From: JAWXBM01 sp964602895
Lineage (GTDB): Bacteria; Pseudomonadota; Gammaproteobacteria; Xanthomonadales; SZUA-36
Length of the DNA: 14,272 nt
Reading direction: 5' to 3'
Assembly: GCA_964602895.1 (NCBI GenBank)
Contig: CAZRTG010000083.1
Coordinates: 1-14,272, forward strand
Of this stretch, positions 1 through 6,815 are shown piece after piece. How positions within the stretch are numbered: position 1 is the first letter of the stretch; every line of letters starts with the position of its first letter. Below the pieces are notes generated by a model. The model was given only the letters and a program-made list of their open reading frames with translations. It ran no database searches and was not told the origin of the DNA. The position numbers and the translations under genes are program-made.

Positions 1-54
1 CGTGAAGGCGGCCGCACTGTTGGTGCTGGCGTCGTCGCCAAGATCTTCGAGTAA
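1..54 (+). CDS. tuf: Elongation factor Tu, C-terminal end (partial)
   Basis: The first 17 codons of the window read REGGRTVGAGVVAKIFE followed by TAA. This is the near-invariant carboxyl terminus of bacterial EF-Tu, the GTPase that delivers aminoacyl-tRNA to the ribosomal A site. The rest of the gene lies upstream of the window. Its position 65 bases before rpsJ on the same strand fits the tuf copy that ends the str operon (rpsL-rpsG-fusA-tufA). The copy number cannot be judged here. No terminator-like hairpin with a T-run separates it from rpsJ, so read-through into the S10 block is likely. Confidence 0.95.
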   Translation, partial: REGGRTVGAGVVAKIFE

Positions 55-119
55 ATTAACCTGGCGTACCGTGTATTCAAATGGTGCGACAACCGAATTA
101 TTAGAGCGAGTACATATAG

Positions 120-431
120 ATGGCTGACCAGAGAATCCGCATTCGGCTAAAAGCGTTTGATCACCGTTTGATCGATCGTTCAGCCGCAGAAATCGTGGAA
201 ACCGCGAAGCGCACCGGTGCCCAGGTTTTGGGGCCGATTCCTCTGCCCACCAAGATTGAGCGCTGTACGGTACTGATATCTCCGCACGTCAACAAAGACG
301 CGCGTGACCAGTATGAAACCCGCACACACAAACGACTGATGGACATCGTGGATCCAAACGACAAGACCGTGGATGCACTGATGAAACTGGATTTGGCTGC
401 GGGTGTTGACGTACAGATCAAACTGTACTGA
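120..431 (+). CDS. rpsJ: 30S ribosomal protein S10 (NusE)
   Basis: The 103-residue product has exactly the E. coli length and the conserved stretches RIRIRLKAFDHRLID, PLPTKIER, ISPHVNKDARDQYE and DLAAGVDVQIKL. S10 sits in the head of the 30S subunit, with its extended loop near S14 and S3. As NusE it also pairs with NusB in rRNA antitermination and can contact NusG. The start at 120 matches the family N-terminus (MADQRIRIRL, compare MQNQRIRIRL). The ribosome binding site is weak (GAGCGAG at 104-110, 9 bases upstream). It is the first gene of the S10 block, and its short 65-base upstream spacer is discussed under findings. Confidence 0.98.
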   Translation: MADQRIRIRLKAFDHRLIDRSAAEIVETAKRTGAQVLGPIPLPTKIERCTVLISPHVNKDARDQYETRTHKRLMDIVDPNDKTVDALMKLDLAAGVDVQIKLY

Positions 432-475
432 TCAATGGACATTTGGCGGCACTTGGCTGAAAGAAGGCATAAGCA

Positions 476-1117
476 ATGAAGATTGGAATTATTGGGCGAA
501 AGCGCGGCATGACACGGGTGTTTACTGAAGAAGGTGACAGTATCCCGGTTACCGTGATTGAAGCCGGCCCGAATCGGGTTACGCAGGTCAAGACAGATGA
601 AAAGGACGGTTATCGTGCAGTTCAGATAACCACCGGAACACGCCGTGCAAGTTTGTTGAACAAACCCGCTATCGGGAAATTCGCAGCAGCCGGTGTGGAA
701 GCCGGTGAGGGCTTGTGGGAATTCCGGTTGCCCGAAGGACAGGGTGATGATGTGACTACCGGCACTGAATTCACGGTGTCCATGTTTGCAGCCGGAGAAT
801 CGGTTGATGTAACCGGTACGAGTAAAGGTAAGGGTTTTGCAGGTGCTGTAAAGCGTCACAATTTCCGTACCCAGGATGCTACTCACGGTAACTCCCTGTC
901 TCATCGTGCGCCGGGTTCGATTGGTCAGAACCAGTCTCCGGGCCGAGTGTTTAAAGGCAAAAAGATGGCCGGGCATATGGGTGACGAACAGGTCACGACC
1001 CAGAATCTTGAAATTATTCGCGTGGACGCTGAACGGAATCTGCTGCTGGTCAAAGGCGCAGTACCGGGCGCTCCGGGTGGTCATGTGACGGTTCGTCCGT
1101 CCGTGAAGGTAAATTGA
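476..1117 (+). CDS. rplC: 50S ribosomal protein L3
   Basis: The product is 213 residues (E. coli 209) and starts MKIGIIGRKRGMTRVF. It carries the family signature VDVTGTSKGKGFAGAVKR (about 110-127) and the central segment GSIGQNQSPGRVFKGKKMAG (about 147-166) that reaches towards the peptidyl-transferase centre. L3 is an early-assembly 23S rRNA binder. The second glutamine of GQNQ (residue 153) corresponds to E. coli Gln150, which is N5-methylated by PrmB; modification here is an inference. AAGAAGG at 461-467 lies 8 bases before the ATG, a good Shine-Dalgarno. The stop overlaps the Shine-Dalgarno of rplD, suggesting coupling. Confidence 0.98.
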   Translation: MKIGIIGRKRGMTRVFTEEGDSIPVTVIEAGPNRVTQVKTDEKDGYRAVQITTGTRRASLLNKPAIGKFAAAGVEAGEGLWEFRLPEGQGDDVTTGTEFTVSMFAAGESVDVTGTSKGKGFAGAVKRHNFRTQDATHGNSLSHRAPGSIGQNQSPGRVFKGKKMAGHMGDEQVTTQNLEIIRVDAERNLLLVKGAVPGAPGGHVTVRPSVKVN

Positions 1118-1127
1118 GGAGATGACC

Positions 1128-1730
1128 ATGCAACTCGCAGTAGCTGGTGGCAATGAAATCAAGGTCTCCGAAGCCACGTTTGGTCGTGATTTTTCAGAGG
1201 CGCTGGTACACCAGGTCGTCACCGCTTATATGGCGGGAGCACGGGCTGGAACCAAGGCGCAAAAGAATCGTTCAGCGGTATCCGGTGGTGGCAGGAAACC
1301 ATGGAAGCAAAAAGGTACGGGCCGGGCACGCGCCGGTACCATCCGCAGCCCGATTTGGCGGGGTGGTGGTACGACCTTTGCAGCAGTCCCGAGAGACCAT
1401 TCACAAAAAGTGAATCGCAAAATGTACCGGGCAGGCATACAGGCCATCTTGTCTGAATTGGTTCGACAGGATCGTCTTGTGGTAGTGGAGTCTTTTGAGC
1501 TTTCGGGCCCCAGGACCAAAGAGATGATCGAGAAGTTGGCCGGACTTGAGTTTTCAACAGGTCTGATTGTTACCAACGAAATCGACGAAAACGTATTTTT
1601 GGCTTCGCGCAATCTGCCGGGAGTTTACGTGCTGGATGTTGAAGGTTTGGATCCGGTCAGTCTGGTAGGTTCCGAGAAAGTAATCATGACCGTAGCAGCG
1701 GTCGAAAAAGTCCAGGAGTGGTTGGGATGA
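1128..1730 (+). CDS. rplD: 50S ribosomal protein L4
   Basis: The product is 200 residues when started at 1128 (E. coli 201). An in-frame ATG at 1122 would give MTMQLAV, but it abuts the GAGGAG at 1116-1121 with zero spacing. The ATG at 1128 has 6-base spacing and aligns better with MELVLKDAQ of E. coli. Conserved parts are VSEATFGRDFSEALVHQVV, the extended tunnel loop rich in Gly, Lys and Arg (GRKPWKQKGTGRARAGTIRS, about residues 57-76), DHSQKVNRKMYR and LSELVRQDRL. L4 lines the exit-tunnel constriction together with L22. In E. coli free L4 represses the S10 operon by acting on a structured leader. Its 3' end overlaps rplW by 4 bases (ATGA). Confidence 0.97.
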   Translation: MQLAVAGGNEIKVSEATFGRDFSEALVHQVVTAYMAGARAGTKAQKNRSAVSGGGRKPWKQKGTGRARAGTIRSPIWRGGGTTFAAVPRDHSQKVNRKMYRAGIQAILSELVRQDRLVVVESFELSGPRTKEMIEKLAGLEFSTGLIVTNEIDENVFLASRNLPGVYVLDVEGLDPVSLVGSEKVIMTVAAVEKVQEWLG

Positions 1731-2029
1731 GCAACAACAGATTGATGCAGATTCTACTGGCTCCGCGCGTGACCGAAAAAACAACTCGCGTAGGTGAGCA
1801 GAGTAACCAGTATGTATTCCGGGTGGTTACGGACGCAGTAAAAGCTGAAGTCCGGGATGCGGTAGAACTGCTTTTTGGCGTCAATGTTGAATCCGTTCGC
1901 ATTGCCAATGTCAAGGGCAAGAACAAGGCTTTCCGCAACCGCCAGGGTAAGCGTAGCGATTGGAAAAAGGCTTACGTACGCGTGCAGGATGGTCAGGTAA
2001 TTGACTTCCTCGGCGGCGAATCAGCTTAA
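1727..2029 (+). CDS. rplW: 50S ribosomal protein L23
   Basis: The product is 100 residues starting MSNNRLMQILLAPRVTEK, the E. coli length. The ATG at 1727 overlaps the rplD stop (ATGA at 1727-1730), and CAGGAG at 1713-1718 is well spaced. A GTG three codons upstream (1718) lies inside that Shine-Dalgarno and is unlikely. L23 is at the polypeptide exit site and is the docking point for trigger factor and SRP. Glu17 in the APRVTEK motif corresponds to E. coli Glu18, the trigger-factor contact. The C-terminal half has the family block GKRSDWKKAYVRV. The overlap with rplD argues for translational coupling. Confidence 0.97.
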   Translation: MSNNRLMQILLAPRVTEKTTRVGEQSNQYVFRVVTDAVKAEVRDAVELLFGVNVESVRIANVKGKNKAFRNRQGKRSDWKKAYVRVQDGQVIDFLGGESA

Positions 2030-2040
2030 GGACCAGATTC

Positions 2041-2868
2041 ATGGCTATTGTAAAGGCAAAACCAACATCCCCAGGTCGACGCGGCGTCGTCCAGGTCAAG
2101 CACGATCACTTGCATAAAGGTGAGCCGTGGGCTGCATTGACTGAAAAGAAGTCAAGAACAGGCGGTCGTAATAACACCGGACGTATTACAACGCGGCATC
2201 GGGGTGGTGGACACAAACAACACTATCGGGTAATCGATTTCAAGCGCGATAAAGACGGCATCAAGGGTCGTGTTGAGCGCATCGAATACGATCCTAACCG
2301 CACGGCCCATATTGCATTGGTGCTGTATCTGGACGGTGAGCGTCGTTACATCATTGCGCCGAAAGGCATACATGCCGGTGACGAAGTGCAAAGTGGTCGG
2401 GATGCGGCAATCAAACCAGGTAATACTTTGCCATTGCGCAATATTCCGGTGGGGTCTGTCGTACATTGTGTGGAGTTGACTCCCGGCAAAGGTGCACAGA
2501 TAGCCCGCAGTGCAGGAGCTGCTGTACAACTGGTGGCTCGTGAAGGACAGCATGCAACGCTGCGCTTGCGTTCAGGCGAAACGCGCAAGGTGCAGTCGCA
2601 TTGTCGCGCTACTATCGGTGAAGTTTCGAATTCGGAACACAGCCTGGGGAAACTGGGTAAAGCAGGCGCCAAGCGCTGGATCGGTATACGTCCAACGGTT
2701 CGGGGTGTTGCAATGAACCCGGTAGATCACCCACATGGTGGTGGCGAAGGCCGCACATCAGGTGGACGTCATCCGGTAACGCCCTGGGGCGTACCGACCA
2801 AGGGTTACAAAACCCGTAAGAACAAACGTACGAGCAATATGATTGTTCGCCGTCGTTCCGGTAAATAA
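2041..2868 (+). CDS. rplB: 50S ribosomal protein L2
   Basis: The product is 275 residues (E. coli 273). L2 is one of the largest and most conserved 50S proteins. It binds domain IV of 23S rRNA, supports the peptidyl-transferase region and forms the B7b bridge to the small subunit. The RNA-binding core is seen at about residues 42-130 (GGRNNTGRITTRHRGGGHKQHYR, then DLDG/YIIAPKG-type strands). The C-terminal signature MNPVDHPHGGGEGRTSGG contains His230, equivalent to the essential E. coli His229. The basic tail ends KTRKNKRTSNMIVRRRSGK. AAGGA at 2028-2032 overlaps the rplW stop and is 8 bases from the ATG. Confidence 0.98.
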   Translation: MAIVKAKPTSPGRRGVVQVKHDHLHKGEPWAALTEKKSRTGGRNNTGRITTRHRGGGHKQHYRVIDFKRDKDGIKGRVERIEYDPNRTAHIALVLYLDGERRYIIAPKGIHAGDEVQSGRDAAIKPGNTLPLRNIPVGSVVHCVELTPGKGAQIARSAGAAVQLVAREGQHATLRLRSGETRKVQSHCRATIGEVSNSEHSLGKLGKAGAKRWIGIRPTVRGVAMNPVDHPHGGGEGRTSGGRHPVTPWGVPTKGYKTRKNKRTSNMIVRRRSGK

Positions 2869-2879
2869 CAGGTAAAGCC

Positions 2880-3152
2880 ATGCCACGTTCGATTAAAAAA
2901 GGTCCGTTCATCGATCATCATCTGGCCAAAAAAGTCAGTGATGCCGTTGAAACCAATAACAAGCGCCCGATTAAAACCTGGTCGCGTCGTTCAATGATTC
3001 TGCCTGAAATGGTAGGACTGACGATCGCGGTCCATAACGGCCGCCAGCATGTGCCTATTCTGGTCAATGACCAGATGATCGGACACAAGCTGGGTGAATT
3101 CGCCGCTACCCGGACTTTCCGGGGGCACTCGGGCGACCGCAAAACCAAGTAG
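2880..3152 (+). CDS. rpsS: 30S ribosomal protein S19
   Basis: The product is 90 residues (E. coli 92). It begins MPRSIKKGPFIDHHLAKKV and contains the family signature KTWSRRSMILPEMVGLTIAVHNG followed by GHKLGEFAATRTFRGHSG. S19 forms a heterodimer with S13 in the 30S head, contacts A-site tRNA through its tail and takes part in the B1a region between subunits. The gap to rplB is 11 bases and holds CAGGTAAAGCC, a modest ribosome binding site. The stop codon is TAG, one of few in this cluster. The order rplB-rpsS-rplV is invariant among bacteria. Confidence 0.98.
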   Translation: MPRSIKKGPFIDHHLAKKVSDAVETNNKRPIKTWSRRSMILPEMVGLTIAVHNGRQHVPILVNDQMIGHKLGEFAATRTFRGHSGDRKTK

Positions 3153-3163
3153 GTAGCAGCGAT

Positions 3164-3514
3164 ATGCAAGCGAAAGCAATTTTGAGAAACGCCCGAATTT
3201 CGCCCCAGAAGGCGAGATTGGTAGCAGACCAGATTCGTGGCATGCCGGTTGAAAAGGCCGAGCAGCTACTGTCGTTCAGTCCTAAAAAAGCTGCACACAT
3301 GGTCAAGAAAGTACTGTTGTCGGCAGTAGCTAACGCAGAACACAATGACGGTGCCGACATCGATGAGTTGAAAGTTGCAACCATCATGGTTGATGTAGGT
3401 CCGATTTTGAAACGCGGCCGGGCGCGAGCCAAAGGACGCGGTGCACGCATTTTCAAGCGCACCAGTCACATAACGGTGATGGTCGCAGACAGCAACAACA
3501 CGGGACAAGCATAA
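3164..3514 (+). CDS. rplV: 50S ribosomal protein L22
   Basis: The product is 116 residues, six more than E. coli L22. Most of the extra length is the C-terminal tail after ITVMVAD (SNNTGQA). Conserved features are ARISPQKARLVADQIRG near the N-terminus, ANAEHNDGADIDELKV at about 58-73 and the extended beta-hairpin region (LKRGRARAKGRGARIFKRTSHITV), which lines the exit tunnel next to L4 and is where macrolide-resistance changes occur in other bacteria. The ribosome binding site is weak (AGGT at 3151-3154). The TAA stop shares one base with the rpsC ATG. Confidence 0.97.
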   Translation: MQAKAILRNARISPQKARLVADQIRGMPVEKAEQLLSFSPKKAAHMVKKVLLSAVANAEHNDGADIDELKVATIMVDVGPILKRGRARAKGRGARIFKRTSHITVMVADSNNTGQA

Positions 3515-4191
3515 TGGGTCAGAAGGTACATCCAACAGGTATCCGACTGGGCATATCGAAAGATTGGAACTCCACCTGGTTTGCCAATAAAGGCGACTAC
3601 GCGGAGCTACTGATTTCCGATCTGGAAGTTCGGACATATTTGCAAAAACGTCTGGCCCAGGCAGCGGTTAGCCGCATTCAGATCGAACGGCCTGCCAAGT
3701 CCGCACGTATTACGATTCATACGGCCAGGCCCGGTATCGTAATCGGCAAGAAAGGTGAGGACATTGAGACGCTGCGGCGCGAAGTTTCACAACTGATGGG
3801 TGTCCCAACGCATATCACCGTTGCTGAAATTCGCAAACCGGAGTTGGATGCACAGCTGGTTGCTGAAGGCATTGCCCAGCAGTTGGAACGCCGGATCATG
3901 TTCCGTCGTGCCATGAAGCGTGCGGTAAGTAACACCATGCGTTTGGGTGCGTTGGGAATCAAGGTTTGTGTTGCCGGCCGTTTGAACGGTGCAGATATTG
4001 CACGTAGTGAATGGTATCGCGAAGGCCAGGTGCCCCTGCATACCCTGCGTGCTGACGTGGATTACGGGTTTGTCGAAGCGAAGACAACCTACGGAATACT
4101 GGGTGTAAAGGTCTGGATCTATAAAGGTGAGGTATTCAACCTTTATGGCGACGCTTCAGATGACAAGCGTAACCCGACCAGCGCCAGTTAG
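3514..4191 (+). CDS. rpsC: 30S ribosomal protein S3
   Basis: The product is 225 residues (E. coli 233). It starts MGQKVHPTGIRLGI and has an N-terminal type II KH domain whose GXXG loop is GKKG at residues 78-81 (in RPGIVIGKKGEDIETL). The C-terminal S3 domain follows, ending LHTLRADVDYGFVEAKTTYGILGVKVWIYKGEV. S3 lies at the mRNA entry channel with S4 and S5 and contributes to helicase activity there. Its ATG overlaps the rplV stop by one base (TAATG at 3512-3516), a classic coupled start. The tail after the last strand is shorter than in E. coli, a commonly variable region. Confidence 0.98.
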   Translation: MGQKVHPTGIRLGISKDWNSTWFANKGDYAELLISDLEVRTYLQKRLAQAAVSRIQIERPAKSARITIHTARPGIVIGKKGEDIETLRREVSQLMGVPTHITVAEIRKPELDAQLVAEGIAQQLERRIMFRRAMKRAVSNTMRLGALGIKVCVAGRLNGADIARSEWYREGQVPLHTLRADVDYGFVEAKTTYGILGVKVWIYKGEVFNLYGDASDDKRNPTSAS

Positions 4192-4201
4192 GAGATAAAA
4201 A

Positions 4202-4615
4202 ATGCTTCAGCCCAAGCGCACAAAATTCAGGAAACAGCAAAAAGGTCGCAACCGTGGTTTGGCCCATGTGGCCAATCGCGTCAGCTTCGGTGAGTTCGGA
4301 CTGAAGGCAACCACCCATGGGTTTGTCACGGCTCGTCAGATTGAAGCTGCCCGGCGTGCCATTACACGTTACGTAAAGCGTGGCGGGAAATTATGGATTC
4401 GCATCTTTCCTGACAAGCCGGTTACCAAGAAACCCGTAGAAGTTCGTATGGGTAAAGGCAAAGGCAACGTTGAATACTGGGTAGCCCCGATTCAACCAGG
4501 CCGCATGATGTATGAGATTCAGGGCGTCAGCGAAGAAGCAGCCCGCGAAGCTTTTCAATTGGCAGCCGCAAAGCTGTCGGTGAGAACCACATTTGTGAAG
4601 AGGTCTGTGCTGTGA
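4202..4615 (+). CDS. rplP: 50S ribosomal protein L16
   Basis: The product is 137 residues (E. coli 136). It begins MLQPKRTKFRKQQKGRNRG and carries the signature RMGKGKGNVEYWVAPIQPG. L16 sits beside the A-site tRNA elbow and is needed for late 50S assembly and peptidyl-transfer function. Arg82 in EVRMGKGKG corresponds to E. coli Arg81, which is hydroxylated by the oxygenase YcfD/RoxA; whether that enzyme exists here cannot be seen. A very good Shine-Dalgarno, AGGAGA at 4190-4195, overlaps the rpsC stop with 6-base spacing. The stop overlaps the rpmC start. Confidence 0.98.
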   Translation: MLQPKRTKFRKQQKGRNRGLAHVANRVSFGEFGLKATTHGFVTARQIEAARRAITRYVKRGGKLWIRIFPDKPVTKKPVEVRMGKGKGNVEYWVAPIQPGRMMYEIQGVSEEAAREAFQLAAAKLSVRTTFVKRSVL

Positions 4616-4818
4616 TGAATGCACAAGATTTGAAAGTCAAGAGCGAGAAGGAGTTGCGTGAGCAGCTTTCCGGCCTGCTGCGTGAGCAGTTCAATCTGCG
4701 TATGCAAAAAGGCACCGGTCAGTTGTCCAGGCCGCATGAACTGCGTCGTGTTCGGCGTGACATTGCACGTGTCAAAACCATTCTCAACGAGAAATCCATA
4801 GAAGGTACTGCAGCATGA
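4615..4818 (+). CDS. rpmC: 50S ribosomal protein L29
   Basis: The product is 67 residues (E. coli 63). It is a helical hairpin beginning MNAQDLKVKSEKELREQL and containing the family signature LLREQFNLRMQKGTGQL and RRVRRDIARVKTILNEK. L29 sits next to L23 at the polypeptide exit. I prefer the ATG at 4615 (TGATG overlap with rplP) to the GTG at 4612 because ATG is stronger and the N-terminus then matches MKAKEL of E. coli. GAAGAGG at 4597-4603 is the nearest ribosome binding site at 11 bases. The 3' end overlaps rpsQ by 4 bases. Confidence 0.96.
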   Translation: MNAQDLKVKSEKELREQLSGLLREQFNLRMQKGTGQLSRPHELRRVRRDIARVKTILNEKSIEGTAA

Positions 4819-5081
4819 GCACTACTGAAGCCCTGCAGGGCAGCAAAGTCGGGCGCGTTGTCAGCAACAAGGCTGACAAAACTGTGACCATAAAGATTGA
4901 GCGACAGGTCCAGCACCCGCTTTACAGGAAATACATCAAGCTTACGTCGAAAGTTAGAGCGCATGATGAGGAAAACAGCTGCAGCCAGGGCGATCTGGTA
5001 AAGATCGTCCAATGCAGACCGATATCCAAGACCAAAGCATGGCGTGTCGTGGAAATTCTGGAACGGGCTCCACAGCTCTGA
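4815..5081 (+). CDS. rpsQ: 30S ribosomal protein S17
   Basis: The product is 88 residues (E. coli 84). It is an OB-fold protein with the conserved blocks GRVVSNKADKTVTIKIER, HPLYRKYIKLTSKVRAHDE and GDLVKIVQCRPISKTKAWRVVEI. S17 binds the 5' domain of 16S rRNA early in 30S assembly. Its ATG overlaps the rpmC stop (ATGA at 4815-4818), so translation is probably coupled; GAAGG at about 4801-4805 is the only upstream Shine-Dalgarno-like stretch. It is the last gene of the classical S10 operon. No T-run terminator is visible between it and rplN. Confidence 0.97.
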   Translation: MSTTEALQGSKVGRVVSNKADKTVTIKIERQVQHPLYRKYIKLTSKVRAHDEENSCSQGDLVKIVQCRPISKTKAWRVVEILERAPQL

Positions 5082-5120
5082 AGAGTCGTGGTTAACCGTT
5101 ATTAATCGAGGATATCTAAG

Positions 5121-5489
5121 ATGATTCAGATGCAAAGCATGCTGGCAGCAGCTGACAACAGTGGCGCCAGACAGGTGATGTGTATCAAGGTGCTGGGTGG
5201 TTCCAAGCGCCGTTATGCACGAATTGGTGACGTGATCAAGGTCACGGTAAAAGATGCCATTCCACGTGGCAAAGTAAAGAAAGGTGAGGTTTACAACGCA
5301 GTTGTTGTTCGCACTCGCTCCGGAGTTCGCCGCGGCGACGGATCATTGATTCGTTTTGACGGCAACGCTGCAGTGCTGCTGGATAACAAGAACGAGCCTA
5401 TCGGTACCCGTATTTTCGGGCCGGTAACCCGGGAACTGCGTACTGAAAAATTTATGAAGATTGTCTCGCTTGCGCCCGAAGTGCTTTAA
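5121..5489 (+). CDS. rplN: 50S ribosomal protein L14
   Basis: The product is 122 residues (E. coli 123), with the highly conserved MIQMQSMLAAADNSGAR start, CIKVLGGSKRRYARIGD, the RNA-binding stretch AIPRGKVKKGEVYNAVVVRT and the ending FMKIVSLAPEVL. L14 forms intersubunit bridges with helix 14 of 16S rRNA and is the docking site of the silencing factor RsfS. CGAGGA at 5107-5112 is 8 bases before the ATG. In E. coli this gene opens the spc operon with its own promoter. Here only 39 bases separate it from rpsQ and no convincing promoter is seen. Confidence 0.98.
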   Translation: MIQMQSMLAAADNSGARQVMCIKVLGGSKRRYARIGDVIKVTVKDAIPRGKVKKGEVYNAVVVRTRSGVRRGDGSLIRFDGNAAVLLDNKNEPIGTRIFGPVTRELRTEKFMKIVSLAPEVL

Positions 5490-5522
5490 GCACCACAGTC
5501 AGCATTCGAGAGGAGCCAGGAA

Positions 5523-5840
5523 ATGAAACGAATTCACAAAGGTGATGAGGTAGTCGTTATCGCAGGACGCAGCAAAGGCCAGCGTGGTCATGTTTTGCGC
5601 GTGCTGAACGATGAACAGTTGTTGGTTGAGAACGTCAATATGGTGAAAAAGCACCAGAAGCCAAATCCCAGCATGAACGTGTCCGGTGGCATCATTGAAA
5701 AGGAATCACCGATTCACGTTTCCAATGTACAGGTATACAACGCCGCCTCCGGTAAAGGCGACCGCGTCAGTTTTAAAAACCTGGATGACGGGAAGAAAGT
5801 ACGTGTTTTCCGTTCCAGCGGCGAAGTTATAGATATTTAA
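5523..5840 (+). CDS. rplX: 50S ribosomal protein L24
   Basis: The product is 105 residues (E. coli 104). It has an N-terminal KOW motif (KGDEVVVIAGRSKGQRGHVLRVLNDEQLLVENVNMVKKHQKP, about 6-48), then IIEKESPIHVSNVQVYN. L24 is one of the two assembly-initiator proteins of the 50S subunit and lies near the tunnel exit. The ribosome binding region is purine-rich (GAGAGGAGCCAGGAA, 5508-5522) and should be efficient. The stop is followed by a 100-base spacer before rplE, by far the roomiest gap of the first half of the cluster. In E. coli this is the junction where S8 binds. Confidence 0.97.
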   Translation: MKRIHKGDEVVVIAGRSKGQRGHVLRVLNDEQLLVENVNMVKKHQKPNPSMNVSGGIIEKESPIHVSNVQVYNAASGKGDRVSFKNLDDGKKVRVFRSSGEVIDI

Positions 5841-5940
5841 TTGCTGGGTTAGCAGGCGCGAGCAGGAAGCCTGTGACACAGTTTGAATGATTGAGCTGAA
5901 GCACTCTGGTGTTAGGCAGATACGGACAGGATTGAAGGCA

Positions 5941-6483
5941 ATGTCAAGATTGCAGACATATTACAAAGAAGTCGTTGTTCCAAAAATGATGGAGCAGTTT
6001 GGCTATGACAACGTGATGCAGGTGCCGCGAGTCACCAAAATCGCATTGAACATGGGTGTTGGCGAAGCGGTTACAGATAAAAAAGTCATGGACCGTGCGG
6101 TTGCAGACATGACCGCAATCGCTGGACAGAAGCCTGTGGTAACCAATGCGAGAAAATCAGTCGCCAGCTTCAAAATTCGTGATGGCTGGCCGGTTGGCTG
6201 CAAAGTGACATTACGCCGCGAACGTATGTACGAATTTCTGGATCGCCTGGTGAATATTGCCATTCCGCGTATTCGGGACTTCCGTGGTTTGAATCGCAAG
6301 TCTTTTGACGGCAGAGGCAATTACAGCATGGGCGTCAAGGAACAGATCATGTTCCCGGAAATCGACTATGACAAGATAGATGTGATCCGTGGACTGGACG
6401 TCACCATTGCAACAAGCGCCAGGAATAATGAAGAAGCTTTGGCCCTGTTGCAGGCATTCAACTTCCCGTTCCGCACGAAATAA
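5941..6483 (+). CDS. rplE: 50S ribosomal protein L5
   Basis: The product is 180 residues from 5941 (E. coli 179): MSRLQTYYKEVVVPKMM, then VPRVTKIALNMGVGEA, GQKPVVTNARKSVASFKIRDGWPVGCKVTLR, IPRIRDFRGLNRKSFDGRGNYSMGVKEQIMFPEIDYD and FNFPFRTK. L5 binds 5S rRNA with L18 and forms the B1b bridge with S13. The frame is open upstream to an ATG at 5887, which would add 18 residues (MIELKHSGVRQIRTGLKA). That start has no Shine-Dalgarno and the extension is outside the family pattern, so I use 5941, preceded by ACAGGA at 5926-5931. In E. coli this start region is the S8 repression target. Confidence 0.95.
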   Translation: MSRLQTYYKEVVVPKMMEQFGYDNVMQVPRVTKIALNMGVGEAVTDKKVMDRAVADMTAIAGQKPVVTNARKSVASFKIRDGWPVGCKVTLRRERMYEFLDRLVNIAIPRIRDFRGLNRKSFDGRGNYSMGVKEQIMFPEIDYDKIDVIRGLDVTIATSARNNEEALALLQAFNFPFRTK

Positions 6484-6496
6484 TCAAGGATTCAAG

Positions 6497-6802
6497 ATGG
6501 CAAAGAAATCAATGTTAAACCGTGAAGAGCGCAGAGCCACTTTGATAGCACGTTATGCTACAAAGCGCGCAGAGCTTAAAGCGGTAATTACGGACCCAAA
6601 GGTCAGTTTTGAAGTGCAACAGGATGCAATGTTTCGTTTGCAGAAGCTGCCACGCGACTCAAGCCCGTCACGCAAGCGCAACCGTTGCGCATTATCGGGC
6701 CGGCCTCGCGGTTTCTATCGTAAATTTGGCTTAGGCAGAAACAAGCTACGCGAAGCGGCCATGCGCGGTGACGTGCCTGGCTTGCGCAAGGCCAGCTGGT
6801 AA
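6497..6802 (+). CDS. rpsN: 30S ribosomal protein S14 (zinc-free, long form)
   Basis: The product is 101 residues from the ATG at 6497, identical in length to E. coli S14. It starts MAKKSMLNREERRATLIARY and ends with the signature LPRDSSPSRKRNRCALSGRPRGFYRKFGLGRNKLREAAMRGDVPGLRKASW. Only one cysteine lies in the core (NRCALSGR), so this is the C-minus, zinc-independent long form. S14 sits in the 30S head with S3, S10 and S19. AAGGA at 6486-6490 is 6 bases from the start. The frame extends upstream into rplE, but that part has no S14 resemblance. Confidence 0.97.
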   Translation: MAKKSMLNREERRATLIARYATKRAELKAVITDPKVSFEVQQDAMFRLQKLPRDSSPSRKRNRCALSGRPRGFYRKFGLGRNKLREAAMRGDVPGLRKASW

Positions 6803-6815
6803 AGAGGAAATATCA

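Noticed and set aside
76..104. Possible promoter TTCAAA...TATTAG before rpsJ
   Set aside because: Both boxes match only 4 of 6 and the start would fall about 10 bases before the rpsJ ATG, leaving almost no leader.
161..1222. Long antisense open frame of 353 codons across rpsJ and rplC
   Set aside because: It lies fully opposite two strongly conserved ribosomal genes, has no recognisable domain and a Cys/Ser/Thr-rich composition typical of a shadow frame.
5887..5940. N-terminal extension of L5 from an upstream ATG
   Set aside because: No Shine-Dalgarno before 5887, and starting at 5941 gives the normal family length and N-terminus.
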